Source of the DNA: Pseudorhodoplanes sinuspersici
GTDB lineage: Bacteria > Pseudomonadota > Alphaproteobacteria > Rhizobiales > Xanthobacteraceae
Length of the DNA stretch: 64,000 nt
Direction of reading: 5' to 3'
Assembly: GCF_002119765.1 (NCBI RefSeq)
Contig: NZ_CP021112.1
Location: 5,078,501 to 5,142,500, forward strand
How positions within the stretch are numbered: position 1 is the first letter of the stretch; every line of letters begins with the position of its first letter. Shown one piece after another: positions 1-8,148 of the stretch. The position numbers were made by a program, and so were the translations under genes. The notes under the pieces are model-generated. The model was given only the letters and a program-made list of their open reading frames with translations. It was not told where the DNA came from and made no database searches.

Positions 1-1
1 C

Positions 2-1306
2 AACGCGCTGTCGCCATCGAACTTCATCCTGACCAATCCTGAACTGCTGCGCGAGACGCTGTCATCGAACGCGGACAATCTTGTCCGCGGCATGGCGATG
101 CTGGCCGAGGACATCGATCCCTTTGGCAATTTCAAGATCCGGCAATCGGACCCGACGATGTTCGAGGTCGGCCGTAATCTGGCGCTCACGCCCGGCAAGG
201 TGATTTTCCAAAACGAGCTGATGCAGCTCATTCAGTATTCGCCCTCGACCGAAACGGTGCTGAAGACGCCGCTTCTGATCGTGCCGCCCTGGATCAACAA
301 GTTCTATGTGCTCGATCTGACGCCGGACAAATCCTACATCAAGTGGTGTGTCGATCAGGGCCTCACAGTCTTTGTCATCTCCTGGGTCAATCCGGATGAG
401 CGGCTCGCGGAGAAAGGCTTCGCCGAATACATGCGCGAGGGCCCGCTGACAGCGCTGGATATTATTGAACAAGTTACCGGCGAGACGGACGTCCACACGG
501 CCGGCTATTGCGTTGGCGGTACGCTGCTTGCGGTGACCCTCGCCTATATGGCCGCAACCAGCGACAAGCGGATCAAGTCGGCAACCTTCTTTGCGGCACA
601 GGTCGATTTCACCCATGCCGGCGACCTGAAAGTGTTCGTCGACGAAGAGCAGTTGAATGCGCTGGAAAAACGCATGCAGGATCTGGGCTATCTCGAAGGC
701 CAACAGATGGCGACGGCGTTCAATCTCTTACGCTCGAACGACCTGATCTGGCCTTATGTCGTGAACAATTACCTGCGCGGCAAGGCGCCCTTCCCGTTCG
801 ACCTGCTGTACTGGAATTCGGACGCTACGCGCATGCCGGCGGCCAATCATTCCTTCTACCTGCGCAATTGTTATCTCAACAATGCACTGACTGCAGGCCG
901 GATGACGGTGGCAAATGTGTTGCTTGATCTGAAGAAGGTGAAAGTGCCGGTCTACAATCTCGCAACCCGCGAGGATCATATCGCCCCGGCGAAATCGGTT
1001 CTGCTCGGATCGAAATATTTTGGTGGACCGGTCCGTTTCGTGCTTTCCGGTTCAGGACACATCGCCGGCGTGGTCAATCCGGTCGCCAAGGGCAAGTATC
1101 AATACTGGACCGGGCCCAAGCCTTCCGGCAGCAATGTCGATACATGGCTCAAGAAGGCCACCGAGCATCCCGGATCCTGGTGGCCGGACTGGCTCGACTG
1201 GATCAAGAAACAGGGCGACGAACGGGTCTGGGCGCGCCAACCAGGCGGCGGCAAACTCACGCCGATCGAAGATGCACCAGGAAGCTACGTGAAAGTGCGC
1301 TCGTAA
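2..1306 (+). CDS. phaC: Class I poly(3-hydroxyalkanoate) synthase, 5'-truncated by window edge
   Basis: Polymerises (R)-3-hydroxyacyl-CoA into polyhydroxyalkanoate at the granule surface. The frame is open from base 2, so the true start lies outside the window; 434 residues are visible. The lipase-box-like motif GYCVGG carries the catalytic Cys (codon 509-511). The catalytic Asp fits the motif [11 protein letters not shown], and the catalytic His fits SGSGHIAGV near the C-terminus. Conserved PhaC blocks such as [12 protein letters not shown] and FVISWVNPD are present. The missing part is the variable N-terminal region. The last residues run to a TAA at 1304-1306. No intrinsic terminator is evident before the next gene. 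Confidence 0.95.
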   Translation, partial: NALSPSNFILTNPELLRETLSSNADNLVRGMAMLAEDIDPFGNFKIRQSDPTMFEVGRNLALTPGKVIFQNELMQLIQYSPSTETVLKTPLLIVPPWINKFYVLDLTPDKSYIKWCVDQGLTVFVISWVNPDERLAEKGFAEYMREGPLTALDIIEQVTGETDVHTAGYCVGGTLLAVTLAYMAATSDKRIKSATFFAAQVDFTHAGDLKVFVDEEQLNALEKRMQDLGYLEGQQMATAFNLLRSNDLIWPYVVNNYLRGKAPFPFDLLYWNSDATRMPAANHSFYLRNCYLNNALTAGRMTVANVLLDLKKVKVPVYNLATREDHIAPAKSVLLGSKYFGGPVRFVLSGSGHIAGVVNPVAKGKYQYWTGPKPSGSNVDTWLKKATEHPGSWWPDWLDWIKKQGDERVWARQPGGGKLTPIEDAPGSYVKVRS

Positions 1307-1437
1307 CGTAACGGTCCTCGTCGGTACTCCCGAAGACTGCCTCCGAGCGGCTCCGCCGGTCTGGGATAGGGCTTTCGTCCCGTTACACTGGCGCGATATG
1401 ATGTGATCCGCTGAGGGAATCGCAACGGGAGGCGACT

Positions 1438-1836
1438 GTGTCCAAGGAATTGTTCTGGCTGACGATGACCTGCATCCTGACCGGGCTCTTGTGGGTTCCC
1501 TACATGCTGGATCGCATGAAGGTCCGCGGCTTCATGGGCACGATGGCCAATCCGTCTCCGAAGGACACGCCGCAATCGCCCTGGGCGCAGCGGCTGTATT
1601 TCGCCCACACCAACGCGGTCGACAATCTTGTGGTGTTCGCGCCCTTGGTCTTGATCCTCGACACACTTGGCCGCTCCACCAGTGCGACCGTGATTGCCTG
1701 TGCGGTCTATTTCTGGGCGCGGCTGGCGCATGCGATCGTCTATGCGTTCGGTCTGCCGATCTTCCGCACCCTCGCCTTCCTTGTCGGATTCGCGGCGCAG
1801 GCCGTGCTTGTGGTCGCGATCTTCCGGGCCGGCTGA
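1438..1836 (+). CDS. MAPEG-family membrane protein
   Basis: A 132-residue protein that is almost entirely hydrophobic. Roughly four membrane segments are visible (about residues 5-22, 58-76, 80-98, 105-128), which is the size and topology of the MAPEG (membrane-associated eicosanoid/glutathione metabolism) family. The segment RLYFAHTNAVDNLVVFAPLVL resembles the conserved helix-2 region of bacterial MAPEG proteins. The GTG start is chosen because it follows a GGGAGG ribosome-binding site at a good distance. Substrate and function are unknown. It stands alone between phaC and a strong bidirectional hairpin. Confidence 0.75.
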   Translation: MSKELFWLTMTCILTGLLWVPYMLDRMKVRGFMGTMANPSPKDTPQSPWAQRLYFAHTNAVDNLVVFAPLVLILDTLGRSTSATVIACAVYFWARLAHAIVYAFGLPIFRTLAFLVGFAAQAVLVVAIFRAG

Positions 1837-1860
1837 CGACACGCCACTGTCGCTAAAAAT

Positions 1861-1888
1861 AACGGCCGTCGCCATTGCGACGGCCGTT
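1861..1888. terminator. Bidirectional intrinsic terminator
   Basis: A perfect 12-bp stem, AACGGCCGTCGC / GCGACGGCCGTT, closes a 4-nt loop (CATT). It is flanked by TGTCTTTATT on the plus side and ATTTTTAGC on the minus side. It sits between the convergent MAPEG gene and the metallohydrolase gene, so it can end both transcripts. Confidence 0.85.
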
Positions 1889-1908
1889 TGTCTTTATTGA
1901 GCCGCCAT

Positions 1909-2778
1909 TTACGACGTAATCTTGACCGGTATCTTCAGATAATGAACGCCGTTCGACTCGGCGGGTGGAAATTTGCCGGCGCGGATGTTCACCTGGATCG
2001 ATGGCAACAGCAGCAACGGCGCCGCCAGCGTCGCATCGCGACGTTCGCGCATGGCGACGAATTCATCCTCGGTGATGTTTTCGCTCGCATGGACGTTGCG
2101 AGCCCGTTCTTCGCCGACCGTGGTTTCCCAAGCGTAATTGTCGCGGCCCGGCGCCTTGTAGTCATGGCACATGAACAGTCGGGTCTGCGGCGGTAATGAC
2201 AGCAGCCGGCGGATCGACCGATACAGCGTGCGGGCATCTCCTCCCGGAAAATCCGCCCGTGCGGTGCCGTAATCGGGCATGAACAGCGTATCGCCAACGA
2301 ACACCGCATCGCCGATCTTGTAAGATACGCAAGCGGGTGTGTGGCCTGGCGTATGGATAGCCTCGACGGTGAGATTCCCGATCGCCAGCGTCTCACCATC
2401 TGCCAAAAGCCGATCGAATTCGCTGCCATCGCCGGAAACATCCGTCGCATTGAAAACAGGGCGGAAGATGCGCTGCACATCACGGATATGTTCGCCGATC
2501 GCCACTTTGGCACCGGTCTTGGTCTTGATATAGGGCGCGCCCGATAAGTGATCGGCATGCGCGTGCGTTTCGAGAACCCACGCGATCGTGACTCCGGCAT
2601 CCGCAGCATATTTTAAAATGGCGTCCGCCGAGCGGATATCGGCCTTGCCGCTGCGGTGTTCAAAATCGAGCACCGGATCAATGACTGCGCCTAGGCGCGT
2701 CGCCGGATCGGACACCAGATAACTGACCGTGTTGGTTGGTTCGTCGAAGAACGCCTTGATGGCGGGTTGGACGGACAT
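1909..2778 (-). CDS. ETHE1/Blh-like metallo-beta-lactamase-fold hydrolase (probable persulfide dioxygenase)
   Basis: A 289-residue MBL-fold protein with the metal-binding motif THAHADHLSG (HxHxDH), a later His in HTPGHTPACV and Asp in FVGDTLFMPD. These fit the persulfide dioxygenase branch, which oxidises glutathione persulfide to sulfite in the cytoplasm. It lacks the N-terminal DUF442 domain found in fused Blh proteins. The start at 2778 (MSVQPAIK) follows a GGGAGA ribosome-binding site; the upstream ATG at 2796 has none and lies beside the promoter. It is divergent from a BigR/SqrR-type repressor, and a rhodanese and sulfite exporter follow that gene, which together support a sulfide detoxification role. 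The enzymatic assignment is inferred from motifs and context. Confidence 0.85.
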   Translation of the reverse strand: MSVQPAIKAFFDEPTNTVSYLVSDPATRLGAVIDPVLDFEHRSGKADIRSADAILKYAADAGVTIAWVLETHAHADHLSGAPYIKTKTGAKVAIGEHIRDVQRIFRPVFNATDVSGDGSEFDRLLADGETLAIGNLTVEAIHTPGHTPACVSYKIGDAVFVGDTLFMPDYGTARADFPGGDARTLYRSIRRLLSLPPQTRLFMCHDYKAPGRDNYAWETTVGEERARNVHASENITEDEFVAMRERRDATLAAPLLLLPSIQVNIRAGKFPPAESNGVHYLKIPVKITS

Positions 2779-2816
2779 CGTGGCTCTCCCATTCATTTGG
2801 GGCCGGTTCTGACCCC

Positions 2817-2850
2817 TTGACTATTATATTATCACATTCTAATTTAGCAA
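2817..2850. promoter_or_regulatory. Overlapping divergent promoters with AT-rich palindromic operator (BigR/SqrR-type)
   Basis: Plus strand: TTGACT (2817-2822), 17 bp, TAATTT (2840-2845). Minus strand: TTGCTA (2850-2845), 16 bp, TATAAT (2828-2823). The two promoters interlock face to face. An imperfect AT-rich palindrome centred on CTAATTTAG (2839-2847) covers the plus -10 and the minus -35. This is the expected layout for an autoregulated ArsR-type repressor that silences both genes. The local base composition is strikingly AT-rich compared with its surroundings. Confidence 0.7.
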
Positions 2851-2864
2851 TATATGAAATATGG

Positions 2865-3188
2865 ATGATGCGAATGGCCCTACCGGCAGCGATGGAAAAG
2901 TTGGAACAGCGAGCGGGCGATGCTGCGCAATTGCTGAAATTGCTGGCCAACGAGACACGGTTACTCATCCTTTGCCACCTTGTCTCGGAACGAGAGATGT
3001 CGGCTGGCGCCATTGTTTCCGCCATCGGTCTCGGCCAATCCGCCATATCGCAGCATCTGGCCAAGTTGCGTGACGACAATCTGGTTGCGACACGGCGCGA
3101 CGCGCAGACCATCTATTACCGGGTCGCCGACAAAAACGTGGCCCGGATCATCGCCCTGCTCAAGGACATCTATTGCCGCGACGCGTGA
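2865..3188 (+). CDS. bigR: ArsR-family persulfide-responsive repressor, BigR/SqrR type
   Basis: A 107-residue winged-helix regulator. The ArsR core LLANETRLLILCHLV and the recognition helix AISQHLAKLRDDNLV are clear. Two cysteines, in LILCHLV and DIYCRDA, are spaced 67 residues apart, matching the pair that forms a di- or tetrasulfide link in BigR and SqrR. This supports persulfide sensing rather than metal sensing. An in-frame TTG at 2817 would lengthen the protein, but that TTG is part of the -35 box. The start is one of the ATGs at 2865, 2868 or 2874; I give the first. It heads a probable operon with a membrane rhodanese and a TauE exporter. Confidence 0.85.
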   Translation: MMRMALPAAMEKLEQRAGDAAQLLKLLANETRLLILCHLVSEREMSAGAIVSAIGLGQSAISQHLAKLRDDNLVATRRDAQTIYYRVADKNVARIIALLKDIYCRDA

Positions 3189-3228
3189 AGACTTAACGCC
3201 GCTTGTAAATGTCAAAGAGGATCAAACG

Positions 3229-3774
3229 ATGACCAGCCAAAAAACACCGATGTCGCCTATCTCACCCGAACGCGCAGCCGCGTTGATGCGCGCCGGTGCC
3301 GTTCTCGTCGACATCCGCGAACGCGATGAGCATGCACGCGAAAAGATCGGCGGTGCCCGTCACCATGCCGTTTCGATGCTCGACCGGGAACACCCCGCGC
3401 GCCCCGGTGACTCGGTATTGATTTTCCACTGCAGGTCCGGTGCCCGCACCCGTCAGCATGCTGGGCACATTGCCACTGCCTGTCCCGCCGGCATTGAAAC
3501 TTACATTCTCGATGGCGGGATCGATGCATGGAAAAAAGCAGGTCTGCCGGTCGTGCTGGATCGCAGCCAACCGATCTCGATCATGCGACAGGTCCAGATC
3601 GTCGCCGGTAGCCTTGTCCTACTGGGAGTCATCCTGGGTGTTGCGGTGTCGCCCGGCTTTTATGCGCTCTCCGGTTTTGTCGGCGCCGGCCTGGCTTTCG
3701 CAGGCATCTCGGGATTTTGCGGCATGGCGCGGGTCTTGGAGCTGATGCCGTGGAACCGTACCTCGCAAGCATGA
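3229..3774 (+). CDS. Membrane rhodanese with DUF2892 tail (YgaP-like)
   Basis: A 181-residue protein. Residues about 10-105 form a rhodanese domain with the active-site loop HCRSGAR, whose Cys would carry the persulfide. Two hydrophobic segments (about 125-145 and 148-165) follow, with the DUF2892-like ending GFCGMARVLELMPWNR, so the domain is anchored to the inner membrane facing the cytoplasm as in YgaP. The ATG at 3229 follows AGAGG. It lies 40 bp after the repressor gene and 10 bp before the exporter gene, consistent with one sulfur-handling transcript. Sulfane sulfur transfer is known for the family; the physiological acceptor is not visible. Confidence 0.88.
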   Translation: MTSQKTPMSPISPERAAALMRAGAVLVDIRERDEHAREKIGGARHHAVSMLDREHPARPGDSVLIFHCRSGARTRQHAGHIATACPAGIETYILDGGIDAWKKAGLPVVLDRSQPISIMRQVQIVAGSLVLLGVILGVAVSPGFYALSGFVGAGLAFAGISGFCGMARVLELMPWNRTSQA

Positions 3775-3784
3775 GGCATCTGTG

Positions 3785-4573
3785 ATGCTGCTGACGCTCC
3801 AGAATGTGGCGGCCATCGCGTCCGGCGGCGTTGTCGGCTTGTCGCTCGGCCTGATCGGCGGCGGCGGTTCTATCCTCGCCGTCCCGCTGCTACTCTATGT
3901 CGTCGGCGTGCCATCCGTGCATGTCGCGATCGGAACCAGCGCCGTTGCGGTCGCCGCGAGCGCAGCTATCAGCCTGTTCGGTCACGCCCGCACGGGCCAT
4001 GTGCGCTGGCCCTGCGCCATCACATTCGCGCTTTCGGGGATTGTCGGCGCCGCTGCGGGCGCGCAGCTCGGCAAAATGATGGACGGTGCGAAATTGCTGA
4101 TCTTGTTCGGGTTGCTGATGATCGTCATCGGCGGTCTGATGGTGCGGCCCAGAAAAGCCGCGAACGATCTCGGCCTGCGCCTCAACCGTTCGACCGTGCC
4201 GCAACTGCTGCCGCTCTTGATCGCGGCGGGATTTGGCGTCGGTCTGTTGTCGGGGTTTTTCGGCATCGGCGGCGGGTTCCTGATCGTCCCCGGCCTGATT
4301 GGCACGACCGCGATGCCGCTGATCGATGCCATCGGCTCCTCACTAGTGTCCGTGACCGCCTTCGGCCTCACCACGGCCGGCAGCTATGCCGCATCCGGCC
4401 TCGTCGACTGGCGACTGGCCGGTCTGTTTATCCTCGGCGGCGCGATCGGAGGCTTTGCCGGCCTGATCGCCGCGCACCGCCTCGCCGCGCAAAAGCGGAC
4501 GCTGACCTACATCTTCGCCGCGGTCGTGATCGTCACCGGCGTCTATGTCACTGCAACGGCTTTGATGCGCTAA
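3785..4573 (+). CDS. TauE/SafE-family sulfite/anion exporter
   Basis: A 262-residue polytopic membrane protein made of two homologous halves, each beginning with a Gly-rich segment (GLSLGLIGGGGSILAVPLL near the start, GLLSGFFGIGGGFLIVPGL in the middle), the hallmark of TauE/SafE exporters. About eight membrane segments are visible. ATG 3785 is preferred over GTG 3782 because it is 8 bp from the GAGG that overlaps the preceding stop. It is the third gene of the repressor-rhodanese-exporter unit. Export of the sulfite made by the divergent dioxygenase-like enzyme is the likely role, by inference. Confidence 0.88.
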   Translation: MLLTLQNVAAIASGGVVGLSLGLIGGGGSILAVPLLLYVVGVPSVHVAIGTSAVAVAASAAISLFGHARTGHVRWPCAITFALSGIVGAAAGAQLGKMMDGAKLLILFGLLMIVIGGLMVRPRKAANDLGLRLNRSTVPQLLPLLIAAGFGVGLLSGFFGIGGGFLIVPGLIGTTAMPLIDAIGSSLVSVTAFGLTTAGSYAASGLVDWRLAGLFILGGAIGGFAGLIAAHRLAAQKRTLTYIFAAVVIVTGVYVTATALMR

Positions 4574-4582
4574 CCTTACATA

Positions 4583-5641
4583 TCAGGGAAACAGCGCAAC
4601 CTGATCGATGCCCATGGTCTCAGGATACCCCAGCATCAGGTTCATGTTCTGGATCGCCTGCCCGGATGCCCCCTTCACAAGATTGTCGAGCGCCGAGATC
4701 ACGATGGCGCGGCCGGGCACCCGGTCCTTGGCGACACCGATGAAGGTCCAGTTCGAGCCGCGCACGTGCCGTGTCTGCGGCGTTTCGCCGAACGGCAGAA
4801 CGTGAACGAAGTCGGCCTTGTCGTAGAAGTTTAAAAGTATCTCATGAAGTTCTTCAGGTGTTTTCCCGCGCCGGCCTTGCACGTAGATGGTCGACAGGAT
4901 GCCCCGGTTCATCGGCACGAGGTGCGGGGTGAAGCTGACGATCACCTCCTTGCCGGCGGCGGCCGAGAATTCCTGGTCGAGCTCGGCCATGTGCCGGTGG
5001 CCGCCAACGCCATAGGCGTGGAAGCCTTCGGAGACTTCGGAGAACAGCATCGCCTCCTTCGCCGACCGCCCCGCGCCGGTCATGCCGGACTTGGCATCGA
5101 CGACGATGCCGTCGGTTTCGATCGCCTTGTTCTTCAAAAGCGGGATCAAGGGCAGTTGCGCGCAGGTGGTATAACAGCCGGGATTGGCGACCAGCTGCGC
5201 CTTCTTGATCTCGCGCTTGTGAATCTCGGCGAGGCCGTACACGGCTTCCTTCTGCAATTCCGGCGCGTGATGCTCATGGCCGTACCAGCGCGCATATGCG
5301 GATGTGTCGCTCAGCCGGAAATCGGCGGAGAGGTCGACCACCTTGGTGTCCGGTGCCTTGGCGAGGAGATCCTTCAGCACCTTCTGCGTTGTCGCATGCG
5401 GCAGCGCGCAGAAGACGAGATCGAGCCCGGCTGTGCTCCAGTCTTGTCCCTCAATGGATACGAGTGTCGGCAAGTCGAACGGCGAGAATTGCGGAAACAC
5501 GCTGCGCATCGCCTGCCCCGCCCGGCGGTCGGCGGTCAGCATGGCAATCTCCGCGCGCGGGTGCCGCAGCAGCATCCGCACCAGCTCCGAGCCGGTATAG
5601 CCCGAGGCGCCCAATACGCCGATCTTCGCTTTCGTCGCCAT
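4583..5641 (-). CDS. argC: N-acetyl-gamma-glutamyl-phosphate reductase
   Basis: A 352-residue enzyme of arginine biosynthesis that reduces N-acetylglutamyl phosphate to the semialdehyde with NADPH. The N-terminus has the nucleotide-binding motif GVLGASGYTGSELVRML, and the catalytic Cys is in VANPGCYTTCAQLPL. The C-terminal part contains SFTPHLVPMNRGILSTIY, typical of ArgC. The start ATG at 5641 (MATKAKIG) follows GGAG by 8 bp. The frame stays open further upstream, but that stretch (to 5803) contains an intrinsic terminator hairpin and is not coding. The stop is convergent with, and only 9 bp from, the exporter gene on the other strand. Confidence 0.97.
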   Translation of the reverse strand: MATKAKIGVLGASGYTGSELVRMLLRHPRAEIAMLTADRRAGQAMRSVFPQFSPFDLPTLVSIEGQDWSTAGLDLVFCALPHATTQKVLKDLLAKAPDTKVVDLSADFRLSDTSAYARWYGHEHHAPELQKEAVYGLAEIHKREIKKAQLVANPGCYTTCAQLPLIPLLKNKAIETDGIVVDAKSGMTGAGRSAKEAMLFSEVSEGFHAYGVGGHRHMAELDQEFSAAAGKEVIVSFTPHLVPMNRGILSTIYVQGRRGKTPEELHEILLNFYDKADFVHVLPFGETPQTRHVRGSNWTFIGVAKDRVPGRAIVISALDNLVKGASGQAIQNMNLMLGYPETMGIDQVALFP

Positions 5642-5723
5642 GTCATAAACTCCGCGCGCAACAGCCTGACGGCTGCGGTATCTATTGTTCTGCAGCGAGT
5701 TTGGGAAGCGCGGAGAAAGAAAA

Positions 5724-5749
5724 CGCCGCGGCTCCGAAGGCTCGCGGCG
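5724..5749 (-). terminator. Intrinsic terminator, minus strand
   Basis: Read on the minus strand, CGCCGCG pairs with CGCGGCG (7 bp) and is followed by TTTTCTTTCT. It lies downstream of the metallohydrolase gene ending at 5908 and about 85-110 bp upstream of argC. It most simply ends the former transcript; a role as an argC leader attenuator cannot be excluded. Confidence 0.6.
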
Positions 5750-5907
5750 GGGATAACCGGACTTTTTTAAGACAAGCCCGTACCTGCCGCGAGGATGCGG
5801 CAACGGCGGCGGGAGATGGTGATCCGGTTGGTCATGTGGCGGTCATATAGGACCGCAGCGGGACAGGTCAAGCAAGTGACGTTACCTCATTGCTTGAGGA
5901 GCCTATT

Positions 5908-6855
5908 TTACGCCGGCGTGAAGCGATAACCACTGCCGCTCCTTTCGATATGCCCAACAGCCGGAAACGGAAGATGATAAGCGGTCGTCGGCATGCGTTC
6001 AGCGGCCAGCATGTCGTAGAGCTTGCGGCGCGTTGCGACGGCCATCGGCCCGTCCATATCGCCGCCGGCGAACCAGTTGGGATTGCGCACGAAGACGAGG
6101 CCGATGCCCGATGTCACATCGGCCTGCACCAGCAGCTTGCTGTCGCCCGACGCGATCACGAAGGATGTGTGACCCGGCGTATGTCCCGGCGTGCCGATCG
6201 CGGTAATTCCGGGCGCGATCTCTTTGCCCCATTCGTATTTCGCGAGGTTCTTGCCGACGATGGCGTTGAACACGCGACGCACATTGGCGTGCGCATTCTG
6301 CAGGTTCGAGCCATCCGCCGCCTTGTTCATATTGACGTCATCGAGCCAGTAATCCCATTCGTTCAGGGGCACCTTGATCGCGGCGTTGGGAAATGCCGAC
6401 GCACCGTCCGCCAACACCAGGCCGCCGATGTGATCGCCATGGAAATGCGAGATGATCACCGTATCGATCTGCTTTGGGTCGACACCGGCCGCGACCAGAT
6501 TGGCAGCCGTCCGTCCGGTCCCTGCTTCCAGCGTGCGCGGTCCGTTGCCGGTATCGATCAGTATCGTCCTGCTGCCATTCTTCACAAGAACGGGCTGGAA
6601 CGACGTTGCGATTTCATCGCGAGGCAGCGACTCCGCCGCCAGCGCATCCTGAAATTGTTCGAGGCTGGCGCTGCGGCTGGGACTCGCGGTGAGCTTGCTA
6701 CGGCGCGTGCCATCGGACAACACAATCACTTCAATATCGCCGACTTTGAGGGCGCGAAATCCCGGCTGCTCTTGCGTTTGCGCAAACGCCTTGTGACCCG
6801 AAAGGGCGATGGCCGCCGTGCCACCCAACACATGCCGGCGGGTCAACGATGTCAT
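5908..6855 (-). CDS. Exported metallo-beta-lactamase-fold hydrolase with Tat-like signal
   Basis: A 315-residue protein. The N-terminus MTSLTRRHVLGGTAAIALSG is a twin-arginine-like signal followed by an AFAQ cleavage site. The MBL core has HFHGDHIGG (HxHxDH), HTPGHTPGH and a later Asp in VQADV, so a two-metal site is expected. The start at 6855 follows GGAGG by 6 bp; the ATG at 6867 is inside that ribosome-binding site. It is a paralogue of the next gene upstream, sharing VDTVIISHFHGDH and a similar ending (AYHLPFP..GHIE against AFHYPFP..AYIE). The substrate is unknown; the family includes lactonases and related hydrolases. Confidence 0.85.
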   Translation of the reverse strand: MTSLTRRHVLGGTAAIALSGHKAFAQTQEQPGFRALKVGDIEVIVLSDGTRRSKLTASPSRSASLEQFQDALAAESLPRDEIATSFQPVLVKNGSRTILIDTGNGPRTLEAGTGRTAANLVAAGVDPKQIDTVIISHFHGDHIGGLVLADGASAFPNAAIKVPLNEWDYWLDDVNMNKAADGSNLQNAHANVRRVFNAIVGKNLAKYEWGKEIAPGITAIGTPGHTPGHTSFVIASGDSKLLVQADVTSGIGLVFVRNPNWFAGGDMDGPMAVATRRKLYDMLAAERMPTTAYHLPFPAVGHIERSGSGYRFTPA

Positions 6856-6886
6856 GCGTCCCTCCATTTGTCGCCGCTAAAACAAC

Positions 6887-6912
6887 AAGGCCGCCCTGTG
6901 GGGGGCGGCCTT
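6887..6912 (-). terminator. Intrinsic terminator between the two MBL paralogues
   Basis: A 10-bp perfect stem AAGGCCGCCC / GGGCGGCCTT with a 6-nt loop. On the minus strand it is followed by GTTGTTTTAG. It can end the transcript of the gene at 6925-7932, so the two paralogues may be separate units. Confidence 0.75.
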
Positions 6913-6924
6913 GCAATCTTTGAT

Positions 6925-7932
6925 CTAAAGTGTCGGGCTCCACTGGATCATGTGTTCACGATACCCGGTCGGCGTCTTTTCGATATAGGCCGCCGACGGG
7001 AACGGATAGTGGAAGGCCTGCACCATCATCTTGTCCGCTGCCAGCATGTCATAGACCTTGCGGCGCGTGGCTTCCGCCATTTGCGGATCCTGATCGAACA
7101 TCAGATGCCAGCCCGGATTGCGCGCGAACAGATACGGCACGTGCGTCACGTCGCCCTGCACGAAGATGCTCTTGTCGCCGGATGACACGATGTGCGAGTG
7201 ATGACCGACTGAATGCCCGTTGGTGGCAACGCCAGTGATGCCAGAAACGATGTCCTTACCGGCTTCATAGGGCTCGACACGCTTGGCAACCTCAGGATTG
7301 GTGAAGATGCGGCGATTGTTCTTGAACAGACCGGTCATGCGCTCCGAGGTCTGCTTGTTCATCTCGCCATCGTCCATCCAGTATTTATACTCCTGACCGG
7401 GGACGCGGATGGCGGCATTCGGGAAGGCGAGCGTATTATCAGCCTTGAGGATGCCGTTCACGTGATCGCCATGGAAGTGCGAGATGATGACGGTGTCGAC
7501 CTGTTTCGGATCGATGCCGGCAGCTGCCATGTTGGTCAGGAATTGACCGTTGGAGCCCTTGCTCTGGTTAAACCCGGCCTCGCCTGTTCCGGTGTCGATC
7601 ACCACCAGGTTCTTGCCGGTATTCACGACAATCGGCGTATAGTTGTTGTTGAAAATCTCGGTGTCGTAGAAATTCGCCGCCAACGCCTTCTTCACTTCCG
7701 CGGTGTCGACATTGGCGACGAAGGTCGGCGGCAGCTTGAAGCGGGTCACGCCGTCGGCCACGACCGTTACTTCAAAGTCGCCGACCTTGTAGCGGTAGTA
7801 GCTTGCGGCCTGCTTGCCGGCCATCGGCGCCTGCGCGTGCGCCCGTGTCGACCAGGAAAACTCCCCCATCATAGCCGCCGCGGCTGCGGTCGCAGCTCCG
7901 GCCATCACGCTGCGGCGTGTTACGTCACTCAT
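6925..7932 (-). CDS. Exported metallo-beta-lactamase-fold hydrolase with Tat-like signal (paralogue)
   Basis: A 335-residue protein. It begins MSDVTRRSVMAGAATAAAAA, a twin-arginine-like signal with a probable AHAQ cleavage site near residue 34. It carries HFHGDHVNG, but the second His motif is GHSVGHHSH rather than the usual HTPGHT, and an Asp follows in VQGDVTH. It is a tandem paralogue of the neighbour downstream. Length and domain order match MBL-fold proteins annotated in Bradyrhizobiaceae, of unproven substrate. A 216-bp gap separates it from the FkbM gene, so it probably has its own promoter in that gap. Confidence 0.85.
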   Translation of the reverse strand: MSDVTRRSVMAGAATAAAAAMMGEFSWSTRAHAQAPMAGKQAASYYRYKVGDFEVTVVADGVTRFKLPPTFVANVDTAEVKKALAANFYDTEIFNNNYTPIVVNTGKNLVVIDTGTGEAGFNQSKGSNGQFLTNMAAAGIDPKQVDTVIISHFHGDHVNGILKADNTLAFPNAAIRVPGQEYKYWMDDGEMNKQTSERMTGLFKNNRRIFTNPEVAKRVEPYEAGKDIVSGITGVATNGHSVGHHSHIVSSGDKSIFVQGDVTHVPYLFARNPGWHLMFDQDPQMAEATRRKVYDMLAADKMMVQAFHYPFPSAAYIEKTPTGYREHMIQWSPTL

Positions 7933-8148
7933 CTAAAAATCCTCCCTGAAAACTGGCAGTCCCCTCATACACCGGGTCGTCCACTGACCTCATTTTACCG
8001 AACGAAAAAGCACGGTGGAATGACAGGGGCCGCCCTCGGATGCGGGCAAAACACCGTGATGATCGATTTATTCCTTGGACCAAGCCGACAGCGCACTGAG
8101 CCAAACAAAATGTCACAGCTCAAGTGTGTTGTGCATCGCGACAGAGCT
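7933..8148. other. Intergenic region without recognisable gene
   Basis: 216 bp between the start of the MBL paralogue and the end of the FkbM gene, both on the minus strand. It presumably holds the promoter for the MBL gene. I found no convincing ORF, RNA or terminator. Confidence 0.4.

Noticed and set aside
2817-2864. TTG start adding 16 residues to the ArsR regulator
   Set aside because: The TTG belongs to a good -35 box, so the transcript would begin after it.
5890-7185. 431-codon plus-strand frame opposite the MBL genes
   Set aside because: Antisense to two well-supported MBL genes, and it crosses their intergenic terminator.
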